A stretch of DNA of 64,000 nt, taken from the NCBI GenBank assembly GCA_946122785.1, contig CAMGYJ010000002.1, positions 57,189,703 through 57,253,702 on the forward strand, read 5' to 3'. Source of the DNA: Linum tenue. Its lineage: Eukaryota; Streptophyta; Magnoliopsida; Malpighiales; Linaceae. This document shows positions 22,900 through 34,269 of this stretch, piece by piece. A program made the translations under genes and the position numbers. Under the pieces are notes generated by a model. It worked only from the letters and a program-made list of their open reading frames with translations, was not told the origin of the DNA and searched no databases. Position 1 is the first letter of the stretch. Each line of letters starts with the position of its first letter.

Positions 22900-24035
22900 A
22901 AACACTATTTAAACCCAGAGTCGGGTGATCCACTCTGGTTTGTCGAGTTTTGTCCAGATTTAGGGTTTTGAGGAACTACTACACCAAAGAAGTAAGTTTG
23001 CTCTGTGTTGAGATGAATTATTCAATAATCTTGGATATTAAAGGGAATAAAGTTCTTTTAAGGAAAAATAGTGGAATTATGAATTCGGATAATATATGTT
23101 TGTATTTCATACTGGGATTTGCCCCTCGTTGTAATCAGTTTGGGTGAGACTAATTGGTCTCGTTGTTTCGTTTTTAATGGAAAGGAAACTGATTCAACGA
23201 AAAAAGATATATGTTTGCATGTGTCTTCGTTATGAAATTCTATATGCATGATATATATAACTTAGCAACATTGCTATACGGCTATAGTTGAATTATTTTC
23301 ATACCCAATCAAAATTATGATAGCAAATATTCTCCGATTAATTGATAAATATTCAATCAGTAATCTCAACTGCATGATGCTGATGTATTGTAATTGTAGT
23401 ATTATATTTACACCTTGAGAATCCATGTCCCACATGGAATACATTGCGCGGTGCTGTTTTGTTTTGTCCCTCTTTTTAAATTTTTAAGTACTAAAAATAT
23501 ATAAAAAAAAGTCGCCAGAGACCAATTTCTCTCTCTGAGACTGGGCTGGCTGGCGCTGCTCTAGTCTGCCTGTAGTGTATATTCATGCAAGTATTAAAAG
23601 CATATTTGTGGGGAGGGGGATTTCATTTTCTCTGCCGAGTCTTTTTCTTCTTCCTATTATTATTTAAGAAAGGAAGAAGAAAGAAAAAGAAAGGGGGAAA
23701 GTCATTGATTATTATAGTATTGGTCCCTATCTATCTGATGCTGACGGAGGCCGAGCGACGGGTGGGGCCGTGGATTTTCTGCTTCTGCTTCTGCAACCTG
23801 CATGAATTCACGTGTCCTGCCATGCCCATTGCCGTTAATTGCACCATCATCATCACATCACCCTTCTCTGCTCCTCCTGCTTTCTTTTGTCTTTGCTGCT
23901 CCTCCTTCTGCTCTTGCTCCTGCATTGGATTCTGAATCACTGAATTTGACAACCACAAAACAATCCCTCCCCCACTCTCACCTACCCATGTGTCTTCCTC
24001 ACTTGCCCCCCCCTTTTTTTTTTTCTAAATGGACC
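22900..24035. other. Intergenic, flank of the tandem array
   Basis: Just after the array, CACTATTTAAACCC (TATA-like) is followed about 80 bases later by a strong donor-like GAAGTAAGTTTG near 22990, so this may once have been a promoter and leader. No coding exon could be linked to it. The rest holds purine-rich (23645-23700) and CT-rich runs. Confidence 0.35.
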
Positions 24036-24545
24036 GATTCATGGTAATTCCCATGATATCGTAACTAAATCAAAAGTGAAGGTTCGGGTCGCACACACAT
24101 TGAAGGGATGTGTACCAAAATTAACATTATGTCCCTTGCTAACCAAGAAATCAACAGCATAATTGCTTTTCCTATACACATGAGAAATGGAAACATTCCA
24201 ATCAAGATATCGGAGTTTGCTGACTTCCTTAGCAAGGAGATCGTGTTTGAAATTGCCTTTTTTTCCTTTTGTTTCCAATTGTGCTGATAGCAGTGGTAGA
24301 ATCATCAAAGCTTGAGATCCACATTTCTTTATCCTCTTTCGCATGCCATCTTTAATCCCCTCGGCGACACCTTTAAGCTCTGCTCTTGGAATCGGGAGCA
24401 GGTCACAAAATTACAAACAAAAGCTCTCAAACAATGTCCCAAATGATGATCTCTGAAAGAGGCCTCCTCCTGCAGCTTTCCCTGTTGACGAATTAACTGA
24501 ACCATCCAATTCGAGTTGTATCGATCCTTCTAAACAATGATCATA
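24036..24545 (-). pseudogene. LINE-type RNase H remnant
   Basis: Read on the minus strand, fragments in shifting frames match the RNase H-like domain found at the end of plant LINE proteins. They run through a LDGSVNSSTGKAAGGGLF block, PIPRAELKGVAEGIKDG, then LLAKEVSKLRYLDWNVSISH and YAVDFLVSKGHNVNFGTH. The D...E pair of the fold is visible, but the frame is broken by stops and shifts. There is no adjoining reverse transcriptase, so it is a decayed fragment or a domesticated-then-lost RVT_3-type copy. Confidence 0.65.
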
Positions 24546-25209
24546 ACAATCCGTCATTGACTTTCACTTAGAAAAGTATCACTCGTCGTCGTCATCGCTC
24601 CATTGGACACACAAAAATATGCAAAAAGATTTTGTGATGGATCTCAAAACCAAACATGAGCTAGCCATACCACCACCCAATATAATTCTTGATTAATGCA
24701 AATGATACCCTCTTTAAAATCAGAGCTTTTTGTTTCAACTTTTCACATAAATTTGGGACAGCTCTGTAGCTGCTGTGGGTACTGGCTGGGTATAGTCTCC
24801 CAGCTACCCTTGTTCGTGGGGCAAATGGGCGTGGTGGGTGGCCTTCCTTCCTCCCTCTACCTCTAACCCCACCCCAATGAAGGGACAAATTCCTTTATAA
24901 ATAAGAGAGAGAAAACTCACTCACACGCACATAGGCAGTTTGGTAAGGCTTTTGTAGTCTAGTGTCTTGCAGCAGTTTGTGCATCTCCCACCTTTTCCTT
25001 ACTCTCTCTCTCCCCCCAAAATTTTGTTCCTTCTTTTGGCTCATTGTTTTACAGTGCGACACTGTGAGAGAAAAGAGGACATACAGGCAAAAACCCAAAA
25101 CAGGCGAGATAGAGAGAGATAGAAAAAGGCCATAGCTTACTATAGCCTAAAGAGACACTTCCCCCAACAACAAAAAGAGAAGAAAAGGAAGGAAAAGCAA
25201 GACAGTGAA
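24546..25209 (+). promoter_or_regulatory. Upstream region and leader of the trihelix gene
   Basis: The leader from about 24925 to 25209 is AG-rich and free of strong competing starts. Upstream sequence contains CT-rich and short palindromic bits but no recognised gene. The purine-rich GAGAGAGATAGAGAGAGATAG at about 25107-25125 is a typical plant leader feature. Confidence 0.5.
24895..24903 (+). promoter_or_regulatory. TATA box of the trihelix gene
   Basis: TTATAAATA lies in a clean context about 310 bases before the ATG at 25210, suggesting transcription starts near 24925-24935. Confidence 0.55.
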
Positions 25210-27671
25210 ATGTTTGAAGGAGTAGCACCAGAGCAATTCCACCCTTTCATCTTGGCTACTACTACTACTAATCCTTCAACCACCACAACAACAATTCATC
25301 CTCCTCCTCCTCCTCCTTCTTCTTCTCTTTCTCCATCGCCACATCTCCCTCTCCATCTCTCCTTCGCTTCTCCTCATCCTTCTTCTCCATCGCCTTCACC
25401 AGCTGCAGCTGCTGCTGCTGCTGTCTTCCCCATCGGCTTTGACCCTTACCAACTCCCACACCCGCCGCCACCGCCCAACTTCTTCCACCCACTGAATCAT
25501 ACTGCCAACAGTACCAGAAGCAATGTCAAGAACCACCATGAAGACAGAGAGCTAATGCCAAGTTATGTGATCCCACATCACCACCACCACCACCAGAAGC
25601 AGCAGCAGCAGCAGAAGATAATTACGGAGCATCCCCAAGCTTGGTCTAATGAAGAAGTTCTTGCCCTTTTGAGGATCAGGTCAACCATGGAGTTGAATTG
25701 GTTTCCACCTGAGTTCACTTGGGAGCATGTTTCAAGGTAAAATACACACAACAACAACAACACCAACAAAAGCATTATATTATTATAATATTGGAAAGCA
25801 AACAAACAAACTGGTTTTTATTTCATTACAGTTTTATCAGTACCATAGTACTCCTTTTAACTATTGGGAATGTTTTCTTTCTTTTTGTTGATGAAATTCA
25901 TGCTTACCCTTAGTACATATCCTATCCCCCTTTCTAGCTCCTGAAATCAAAGATGATTCTGCCTATCTAGCTAGTTGCTAAGCTGGAAAGCTAAAGCTAA
26001 TCTAGCTAGTCATAGGGTTCCTTCCTTTCCTGATTCCTCTACTAAAAAAAACATTAATTGGACTGACACACCATGTCTATAAAAACAGCATACATATTTA
26101 AAGCTCTGTGTGCTTTCAGAGTCACAGTAACTAAATGCTGGACAAAAAAACCAGTAATTGGTTGAGCTAGCTGCTTCACTGCAACACATTTATTATTCAC
26201 TAATGGTGTGGGTTTGGGTGGTCTCACCAGGAAGCTATCAGAGGTTGGGTTCAAGAGAAGCCCCGAGAAATGCAGAGAGAAATTTGAAGAAGAAACCAGA
26301 TTCCTCAATTCCATCCACGGCACCCATAATCACAGTTACTTCCCTAATCATGATGATGGAAATGGCTGCATCAATCAACAGCAGCAGAACAAGTATGCCC
26401 ATGACAACGCTGAAGTCGAACCCGAATCAAAACCTGGCACCGCACCAGCCGCAGGAAACCAAGCAGAAAATGAGCATCAAGATCGACCCACCGTGGAAAG
26501 CAACGAGGATGACACAGAAGAAGAAGGAGGGGATTATGCAGCTCCATCGGCGGCATCAAACGGAAACCAGAAGAGGAAAAGGAGACAAGAGGAGGAGGAA
26601 GAAGAGGAGGAGAAATTCGAGATGTTCAAAGGTTTGTGCCAGGAGATGGTGGACAAGATGATGGCTCAGCAGGAAGAGATGCAGAACAAGCTGATAGAGG
26701 ACATGGTGAGAAGGGACCAAGAGAAGCTCGCCCGCGAAGAGGCATGGAAGCAGCGCGAGATGGATCGAATCAACCACGAGCTCCAGCTCCGGGCCGACCA
26801 GCAAGCCCTGGCCGGCGACCGCCAAGCCTCCATCATCAAGTTCCTCGAGAATTTCACCACCACCACCGCCGCCCTCACTAACGCTGTCACTAATTCTGCC
26901 CCGCCGCCGCCGCTGGAGATGATTGACTACCAGATCCAAATTGCCACCGCCGGCGAAAAGGACGGCAATAGTAATCGGAATTCCACCTCGTCGTCCTCGT
27001 CGGCTGCAAACCCTAACAACAATTCGTCCGCCGACGAACATTCCCAATTAGAGCCCGGCGCAGTGACGGGCGTCGGTAGCAAAAGCATTCCCCCAAATTC
27101 ATCTCGAAACCCTAGAAAATCCGGCGAATCGGAGGAGAATCGAGGGAGAAGCTCGGTGAAGGAGGAGGTCGGGAAGAGGTGGCCGAGAGACGAGGTTCTG
27201 GCGCTGATAAATCTGAGATGCGGAATCCACAACCAGAACAACACGGAAGGGGAAGGAACGCCGACGGCGGCTGCGGGGAGTAACAGTAAGGCGCCGCTTT
27301 GGGAGAGGATTTCGCGGGGGATGGCGGAATTGGGCTACAGGAGAAGCGCCAAGAGGTGCAAGGAGAAGTGGGAGAACATAAACAAGTATTTCAGGAAGAC
27401 GAAAGATTTGAACAAGAAGAGGTCCGCCGATTCAAGGACGTGCCCGTACTTTCACCAGCTGAGCACCTTGTACGGCGCCGCGGCGGCGGCGGTGCCGAAG
27501 CCGTCGGCATCGGAGGAGGAGGAGGAACAGGTGGTGGAAGGGACGAAGGCGGTAACGGATAGTGAGAATAATATTAATACTAGTATTGCGGCGAGTGATG
27601 GTACTTCAGCAGCGGCGGAGATTGTTGCTCCGGCGGCGGCGGCGGCTGCTTCTTTTGGTTATGAGTTTTAG
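25210..27671 (+). CDS. GTL2: GT-2-like trihelix transcription factor, GTL2 type
   Basis: Trihelix factors bind GT elements in promoters in the nucleus. Exons 25210-25736 and 26231-27671 join, splitting an Arg codon, to 655 residues. The start MFEGVAPEQFHPFI matches the GTL2-type N-terminus. It is followed by Pro/Ser/Ala, His and Gln runs. The N-terminal trihelix spans about 141-204 (AWSNEEVLALLRIRS...FTWEHVSRKLSEVGFKRSP), and the intron cuts it between R176 and K177. A KRKRR basic patch at about 290-294 is a likely nuclear signal. The conserved central helix with KLAREEAWKQREMDRIN falls at about 305-374, and the second trihelix at about 490-568 (GKRWPRDEVLALINLRC...KEKWENINKYFRKTK) is followed by CPYFHQLSTLY. 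The C-terminal tail is Ala/Glu-rich and unconserved. ATG 25210 is the first ATG after the leader. It is more likely GTL2 than GTL1 or PETAL LOSS because of the MFEGV start and long linker. Confidence 0.9.
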
Positions 27672-28404
27672 ATTAGGAAATAATTAATAATAAGTACTAT
27701 GTCTCTGGAGTCTGGAGATGGATTTATGTATAATGCATTACTTATCTAATTATATTAGCTGTGAGTTAGATAAAATTTTGATCTTCGAATTACTATTATA
27801 TATATCATAATCATCATCATCATCTTTTCTTTCTTGTATCTTATTGTAACATTCCAAACCTTTTTTCTACATACGCCATCTGTTCGTACTATGATTTGGA
27901 CATGTTGAAGACGTTCACTGTTCTGCTCGCAAAATCCAGTAAGGTGGGAGAGGTGTGTCCAGTCGAAATTTTTAGTGAATTTTTTTTATTTCGTTATTAC
28001 AAAAATTCGAAAGTAATATCTCTGACACACGGAAAAAATATTTTCTTGCAACACTTAGATTGCAACACCAATTAAAAGAGTTGCATTAAATAAACAATGA
28101 CAACCCTTTTCTTTTGGGTTGCTTTTTGGTAGTTTAGGCAACCTAAATAAGTTATTTGTTATGTTTGCTCTAGTATACACAACACTTATACTATTGGATT
28201 GCATATTGTTATACTTTAAGCAACATTTAACGAATGGTGTCGTAAGAATATTTATTTTTGGTAATTTCACGTCTCAATTTGCTTTTCAAGAAAGAGATAA
28301 ACACAAATAAAGGAAAAGATAAAATCGACAATTCTCATTTAGAAAGAATTAGTTATTATGAACTGGCGTGATTAGCAATTTAGCATTTATCTTCCCAACT
28401 CTTA
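27672..28404. other. 3' flank of the trihelix gene, no further gene
   Basis: AT-rich 3' UTR and spacer, including ATCATCATCATC near 27808-27822. Short frames around 28055-28310 lack features. Several GCAAC/GTTGC words between 28048 and 28225 could be an eroded small element. Confidence 0.4.
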
Positions 28405-28413
28405 ATTAGAAAA

Positions 28414-28907
28414 GGATTATATGTATAATATGCCCCTCTACTATGTCATTTTATCAAACATGCCCTTCTGCTATTTTTTACATCTAACATACCCCTTTAC
28501 TTTGAAAATATGATCAAACATGTCTTTCTGTTAAATTTTCATCCAAAAACCGCTAACCACGGCCAAACTTTTGTTAGAGTTTCACAAATGTCTAAAATAT
28601 CCCTAATAAATTCCCTTTAGAATTTTTTTGGTTCTTTTGTATAACCAATTAATTCTAATAATTTCACTTTGACGAGACACAGAAAAATAAAACAGAGGAT
28701 AAAACTGACATTTTCCCTCCTATTTGCCGATGTCGGGTAGTCAAAATCTCGGTTTAACCATGATTGATGATTTTTTCAATGAAAATTTTAACAGAATGAC
28801 ATGTTTGATTATTTTCCAAAATACAGGGACTTGTTTGATGTAAAAAATAGTAGAGGGACATGTTTGATAAAATGACATAGTAGAGAGGCACATTATACCT
28901 ATAACCC
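28414..28907. mobile_element. Mutator-type foldback MITE
   Basis: Arms read GGATTATATGTATAATATGC and (reverse strand) GGGTTATAGGTATAATGTGC, and pair for over 100 bases around CCTCTACTATGTCATTTTAT. A perfect 9-base duplication ATTAGAAAA flanks it (28405-28413 and 28908-28916). The interior contains ATTCTAATAATTTCACTTT and AACCACGG. A truncated relative sits in the satellite array at 37811-38253. Confidence 0.85.
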
Positions 28908-28916
28908 ATTAGAAAA

Positions 28917-29946
28917 CTAAACGTTTCCGTATTAGATCAAACCTTAGACGTCTCTTCAGAGTTCAGATTCTCCCAACTTAAACTCTCTCATTTCCGACTT
29001 ATCTATTCTAAGGGATGTTCGATTATGTATGCGTGTGAATGTTTGGCTGTATGTGTGCTTGGAGCCTAGTCCCCTGCCCAAATTTTTTAATTTGAGGGCT
29101 CCAAGTGTGTGTCCCTTGCAAATGTCTGCGTAGTATGCTTTGAATTGACAGTCTTTATAGTAATATGCAACCTAAGGAAGAAGTGTAGCACTATGAAGGA
29201 TGTTGATGCATTTAAGAAGTCTCCTTTCTTCTTCATATTGTGTTGGTTGATAGTGTGAATTAGTGATCTTAGGACACTTGAATCGGGTGTATCGCTGACT
29301 CTGTATCATGTTTGGAAAAAGGTGCTCTAAACTGTGCTTTTAAAACAATGTCTCCCGTGTGGGAATCGGTGAAAGTGTGTAAGGGGAGACGGGAATCTGT
29401 TCCCAACTTCCACCTACTACCTCCATCCCCCTTACATTTCTTTCCCCCTCGCGAGGTTTGAGACATCTGCTCCCGGCATGGTCGGTAAGAGCCGCTCCCG
29501 GCATGGCAAGTAAGAGTCGGGCTCCCTCAAAACCTTTTCTAGGTGGGAGCCCTGTTTTCTGAAAATAATAGGTTGGAACCTTGCAAAGGAAAAAAAAAAG
29601 AAACAAGAAAATGAAAAGAAAAGAAAGGGGTTCCAACCATCTTTAAAGAAAAAAATAGAGCACCTAAAAAAGCGAGTCCATGATCTTTATGTTTTTGAGA
29701 GACTCTTTATCCACAGATCGTTTGTCCTACGATCACTACTGGACATGATCCCGACACTGGACTAAAATTCTCGCCGAAGAAGTTAGGAGGTGCCTTGTGC
29801 GTTGGTTGACCTCGTAAGCTGCTAAATGATCGAGGAAGTCCGCTACCGACGATCGGGATTGCGTGTTGCTGTAGAGGTCTGGAGATTTGCATTGGTTTGA
29901 TTCAGATTTGCTTGGGGACAAGCAAACGGTTAAGTGTGGGGGGATT
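28917..29946 (+). mobile_element. Gypsy-type 3' untranslated region with polypurine tract
   Basis: The end of this stretch has the layout found before the 3' LTR of Athila/Tat-like gypsy elements: TTGGGGACAAGCAAACGG followed by TTAAGTGTGGGGGGATT (29930-29946), the polypurine tract, immediately before the LTR. Further left, 29410-29640 has a CTCCCGGCATGG repeat and a purine run. No gag, pol or env frame is seen, so the element is deleted upstream; where it begins is not clear. Confidence 0.6.
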
Positions 29947-32722
29947 TGATGACTCGATATTTGCACAGTTGTTTTCCTTTGTTTCTTGATCGTTTAAGCT
30001 TGCATTATCTCTTTTTGGCCTATCTTACGCTAAGTTGTTTTCCTTTGTCACATTTCAGGTCCTAGCACATAAAGTGAAGCATAGGTGCAAGTTTCAAGTC
30101 AATGGGAGATCAATTGGCGACTCGGTGGAAGAAACTCCGGCATGACCCAAAGAAGAATGGATTTATACCTCTTTTAGTGGACAAAGAATCATGTAATCTA
30201 TGCATTGAAATAAATAGGACGAGACTACGAGCGTCTGAGATCAAACGGCGACTAATTCAGAGTTCGGATGAGGGAGAAATGACCGAAAGACAGCAACCTC
30301 TCTAGAGTTACGGGCTGGCCTTCAAAGTTACTGCCATGACCGTAACTTGGCCATTTTTGTCGTAACTCAGGGCCACGGGAGGCAGAATACATTCCATAAG
30401 TTACGACTGAAACCCAAAGGTTACAGCCGTAACTTGGGGTCGTAACTTCGCTTTTGTGAGCTGTATAAATGCGTTTTTGCTGATTCTGAAGGGAGAGAGT
30501 TGGGTTTTGGTTCCCAAACACCCAAGGGACGAACCAAAAAGAGAGCAATTTCAGGACAATCTTGGAGTGGAATTGGAGGATTTCTTAGCCTTGGAAGCTC
30601 GAGGAACAAGCCAGGACTTGAAGACTGATCATCTGAAGATTCTTAGTGTAGTCTCTCTCTTCTCTATGGAGTAACTTCCCTTCACTTAGGTTTTGAGGAA
30701 CTGATAGACCATCATTTACACATGTTTTTACCCCCGTTCTTACACCGTTTGAGGTGTTGATTCTCGTGTTTTAGGCCGATTTCACGCTAGGTTGTGCTTG
30801 TTTGTGATATTTCAGGTCCTAGTACGTGAATGAAGGCTTAGGAGCGAGTCTGGGGTCGATTGGACGAAGAACGGACGAATGGCGAGCTTTTTGGGAGCTG
30901 CACGGGCAGACCAGGGAGACGCACGGCCGTGCAAAGTGCAACTCTGGCAGTGCGGTTTTGGCCGAGGCCGAGCACGGTCACCCCTGAAGATCTGCACGGC
31001 CGTGCACCCTGGCCGTGCAAGATGGCTGAATCTCGACTAAATGACACGCTGCGTTTTGGAGTGCACGGCCAGAATGGTGGTCTGCACGGCCGTGCACCCT
31101 GGCCGTGCGAGTCGGGGAAGCCTGGTTTTAGAGCCTATTCCGAGCCAGAAGTGGGAGAATCGTGTTTTGAGAGCAAAAACAGAGCCCTAGAGAGAGAAAG
31201 TGCGAAGAACACATCCTAGAAGGTGTCTTAGAGCTGGATTTCATCGAATCGAGCTTGGAGGTCGTCATAGGAGTGGAAACCATCTTCCCGGAGCAGATTA
31301 TCCTCATCGTTATGAGTATGACTAATCCGATTCTTGTTTTCTCTTCTCTCTCTATGGAGTAGAACCCTTCTCTCACTTGGGTATGAAGAACCCTAGTTCC
31401 TTGTGTTAGGGATTTGATTGTAATGACTTGGGATGATATTACTGTTTGATTTTAATCGAATGATGCATGTTTAATGAATTGATTTGAGTCTGATCAGCTT
31501 GTCTCAATTTCTGCTTCAACCTGAGATAGATAGAATCTGATTAGGTTGTTAGAGCCTCTTCATTCGATAGTAGGAGATTGGCTATACGAGAGTTAGCCAG
31601 TTTACTGCTTTGTACTGGTGTTCTTGACGCCAGTAGTGGAGTTCTGTGTTCATAGCCTCAGCTTTCTATCCCGGTGAAGACTAGTCGTCTGCCGGGTAGT
31701 TAGACTGAGAGGGCTTGGTCAGCTTAAGAGATTCCAAGCTACTGTCGGATCTTCCGCAGTCTAATCAACAGTAAATCAACCCAGGGAATTGCAATTGAAC
31801 CTAACTAAGGGGCTAGGGGGACTCAATCCCGAGTGACTCTTGCCTGCTTTAGAAAACCGAACAATTTACTGCTTTCTTGTTGCTTTTACTTTTCACAACA
31901 ATCACTCGAACTAGTTTGCTAGATAATAGAGAATCACGGAGTAAGCAGTAGATCTAGACCCCGGGTTGATAATTAAACTTGCCTGTTACTGCATTCCCGG
32001 ACTGCGATTCCACTTGGTCGCAGTTTGGTGTTGTGTTTTGGCGTGTCAGGAACCCTAGCTATGTTTGTTTGATTGGATGATTGTATGAGTACTCTTACTT
32101 GATAATCTTGAGTTCATATTCAATCTATGCATGTTTTCATGATTCAATTCTGCTTTAGTCGAGATTATTGATTCTGCTTTGATCCTATGAGAGCGAATAA
32201 CTGATTAGGTCAATAGAGCACCATAGATTGATAGTATTGGATCGATTGCTTTGGTCGAGGGTTGATTCATAGCTTTGTATCGATTGAGAACCTCATTAGA
32301 TAGAGGGAATCTAGTTCATAATGCCTTAATCGGTTGTTCTAGAGAAGGATACGTCCCTCTAGGAAATTGACTCAAGAGGGCCTTGTTCCTTTAGTCGAGA
32401 CTCAAGGTCTAGTTAAGTATTCTCCGCATTGTGAATGAAAGTGAAACAGGTTAGAGATCATCAATCATTAATCTAGCTAGTGGCTAGGGGGAATCATACC
32501 TAAGTGAGTTCCCAACCTTTAATTAGATTAACTTTAATGGTAGTTTGCTAGAGTAGTTTTAGTTGTTCTATCTTAATCTAGTTTGCTAGATAATGAATTG
32601 AAGCTGAGTAATAGTAACTCTAGAGACCCGTGGATTCGATATTTATTACTTGAGCCACTATAATGCAGTCCCTTTCATTGGTGACACTTGGCCTTTGTTA
32701 GGAGTTGTGTTTTAGCGAGTCA
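29947..32722 (+). mobile_element. Gypsy-type 3' LTR, interrupted
   Basis: It begins TGATGACTCGATATTTGCAC after the polypurine tract and ends TTTAGCGAGTCA, with TG...CA termini. Removing the inserted LTR at 30702-32048 and its duplicated site leaves about 1424 bases. It matches the LTR at 1-2123 over the 5' part and over 32049-32722, but the U3/R middle differs, carrying GTTACGGC/CCGTAAC repeats (30300-30450). A TATA-like TATAAAT at 30464-30470 is a candidate promoter. Element-specific coding sequence is absent. Confidence 0.8.
30702..32048 (+). mobile_element. Solo LTR nested in the gypsy LTR
   Basis: A TG...CA unit of 1347 bases (TGATAGACCATC...GCGTGTCA) is flanked by a perfect 5-base duplication GGAAC (30697-30701 and 32049-32053). 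The LTR at position 1449-1455 shows the uninterrupted TTGAGGAACCCTAGC site. It has the same layout as its host LTR (TTTCAGGTCCTAGTACGTGAA, and a 3' part with TTTGCTAGATAATAGA...), so both belong to one superfamily. It contains two exact copies of the palindrome TGCACGGCCGTGCA (30993-31006 and 31083-31096). No internal region follows it, so it is a solo LTR. Confidence 0.9.
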
Positions 32723-32900
32723 ACGCCCTCCTTACAATTGTCACAGTCTCGTGGTCGTGTGACATTCACGTCCCTACCGTGACTTTCTGACTTTTCTTCA
32801 CTTTTTGGTGTTTTGCGGCTCCAATCGTCCCGAAACTCGTCTTCTACCTTCCCACACGTAGTAAGACCTGAAATATAACAATAGAAGCACAACCTAGCGT
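32723..32900 (-). mobile_element. Antisense LTR fragment
   Basis: On the minus strand the sequence reads ATATTTCAGGTCTTACTACG and continues with LTR-like GACGAGTTTCGGGACGATTG, the same motif order seen at 30810-30870. It is therefore a piece of a third, inverted LTR of this superfamily, abutting the end of the gypsy LTR. Confidence 0.55.
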
Positions 32901-32919
32901 ATAATTAGGTCGAGATATG

Positions 32920-33901
32920 ATGATTTACCAAGTAAAACGATTAAGAAATGAGGGATAAAATATGCATAATTATGCCCAAATTAGTTTTCCTGATAGTTTA
33001 TACTGATTGAGACAATTAAAAATGCTATCAAAATCTTGCCCACTGAAATTTGATATAGGAGTCAATTCTGGTTGGTCAATAAAAATCAATTTTAATGCTA
33101 TTTCTTATTTATAGTAAAGGTCGCCAGTGCAGGGAGACGGAAAAGGGGATTTTTCAGCGAAGAAGGAGAACACAAGGAAAAAGATTTTCCCCTTCTCTTT
33201 AATCATCCTGTGCTTCCAAGTTTTGGGTATTGTATATATATATATAGTGGCTACTTCGATGCACTCACAAAAATGAGTGCATTCAATGCACCCAACTCTA
33301 AAAATAGTCTTAAGACATCAATTTTTTATTTTGATTGGCAAGATTAGTGTAGTATAATGATATAGCATAAGATCACAACTAATCAATGCATTACCCTAAG
33401 CTTTAAACCTTCAATTTTGAACTTTTGTCCTAAACCCCAAATCACGAACCTTAACCCTAACCCTATATCCATAAACCATAATTCCATCAAATTAATGTAA
33501 ATTTGGAATAATTTTTGTGCCAATTCATGGGGTTTCTTGTTCGTCGTATCATACGTGATGATTAACATTGTTTAGACATGAATCGCCTGCTCAAAATATC
33601 AATTATGAAGTGAGTGCATTGAATGCACCCAAAAAAGTGAGTGCACCAAAGATGTAACCATATATATATATATATATATGGGCTATAGACAAAATTAGGG
33701 CATTATGGTATTTACACATCAAATAATCCTTCTATTTTAACTATCTAAACAAGACAATTGATTCCTCAATTTGGTCAAATAGCACACAACCAATTAGTGA
33801 ATTATTTGTGCACAAATATCACACCAGAACAAATCATTCATCCAAACGACTCGTAAGCTTCCGTTGAGAAATAGTATTTAAAAGAAGAAAACTTTTAACT
33901 A
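32920..33901. repeat. Direct duplication, unit 1 (contains a MITE)
   Basis: The unit starts TGATTTACCAAGT and includes AATTCTGGTTGGTCAATAAA, AGGGAGACGGAAAA, GGGCTATAGACAAAAT and ACAAGACAATTGATTCCTCA. All recur, in the same order, in unit 2 at 33902-34266 and 52434-52556. Without the MITE at 33248-33660 the unit is about 570 bases. No gene is visible in it. Confidence 0.85.
33248..33660. mobile_element. MITE inserted in (TA)n inside unit 1
   Basis: Ends TGGCTACTTCGATGCACTCA and (reverse strand) TGGTTACATCTTTGGTGCAC flank it, each followed by GTGCATTCAATGCAC-type sequence. Both sides are (TA)n. Unit 2 has the unfilled site (TTTTATATATGTGGGCTATAG near 34217), proving insertion into unit 1 after or independently of the duplication. 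Confidence 0.8.
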
Positions 33902-34266
33902 CTTGATTTACCAAGTCAAACGATTAAGAAATTAGGGGTAAATTATGTGTAATTATGCCCGAAACAGTTTTTTACGGTAGTTTATACAATAAAAAATGCT
34001 ATCATAATCTTGCACACTAAAATTTGCTATCGAAGTCAATTCTGGTTGGTCAATAAAAATAATTTTTAATGTTATTTCTTTCTTTTTTATTAGTAAAGGT
34101 CGCCCATGGAGGGAGACGGAAAATGAGATTTTTCAGGAAAGAAGGAGAACACTGGGGAAAAGATTTTTCCCTTCTCTTCAATCATCATGTGCTTCGAAGT
34201 TTTGGGTATTGTCAATTTTATATATGTGGGCTATAGATAAAATCAGGGCATTATTGTATTTACACA
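33902..34266. repeat. Direct duplication, unit 2, left part
   Basis: It aligns with 32920-33722 minus the MITE, ending at GTATTTACACAT. The continuation of the unit is found only after the satellite array, at 52434-52556, so the array splits this copy. Confidence 0.85.
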
Positions 34267-34269
34267 TAT

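Noticed and set aside
25210..25736. Trinucleotide runs in GTL2 exon 1 as a sequencing artefact or non-coding
   Set aside because: The frame is open, the MFEGV start and trihelix are conserved, and His/Gln/Pro runs are usual in this family.
1..32722. The two gypsy LTRs as the two ends of one 30 kb element
   Set aside because: Host genes lie between them, no primer-binding site follows the first, and each differs in its middle part.
33236..33680. CRISPR-like spacing of repeats in the window
   Set aside because: The repeats are satellites, palindromic MITEs and microsatellites in a plant nuclear context. No short regularly spaced repeat-spacer pattern or cas gene exists.
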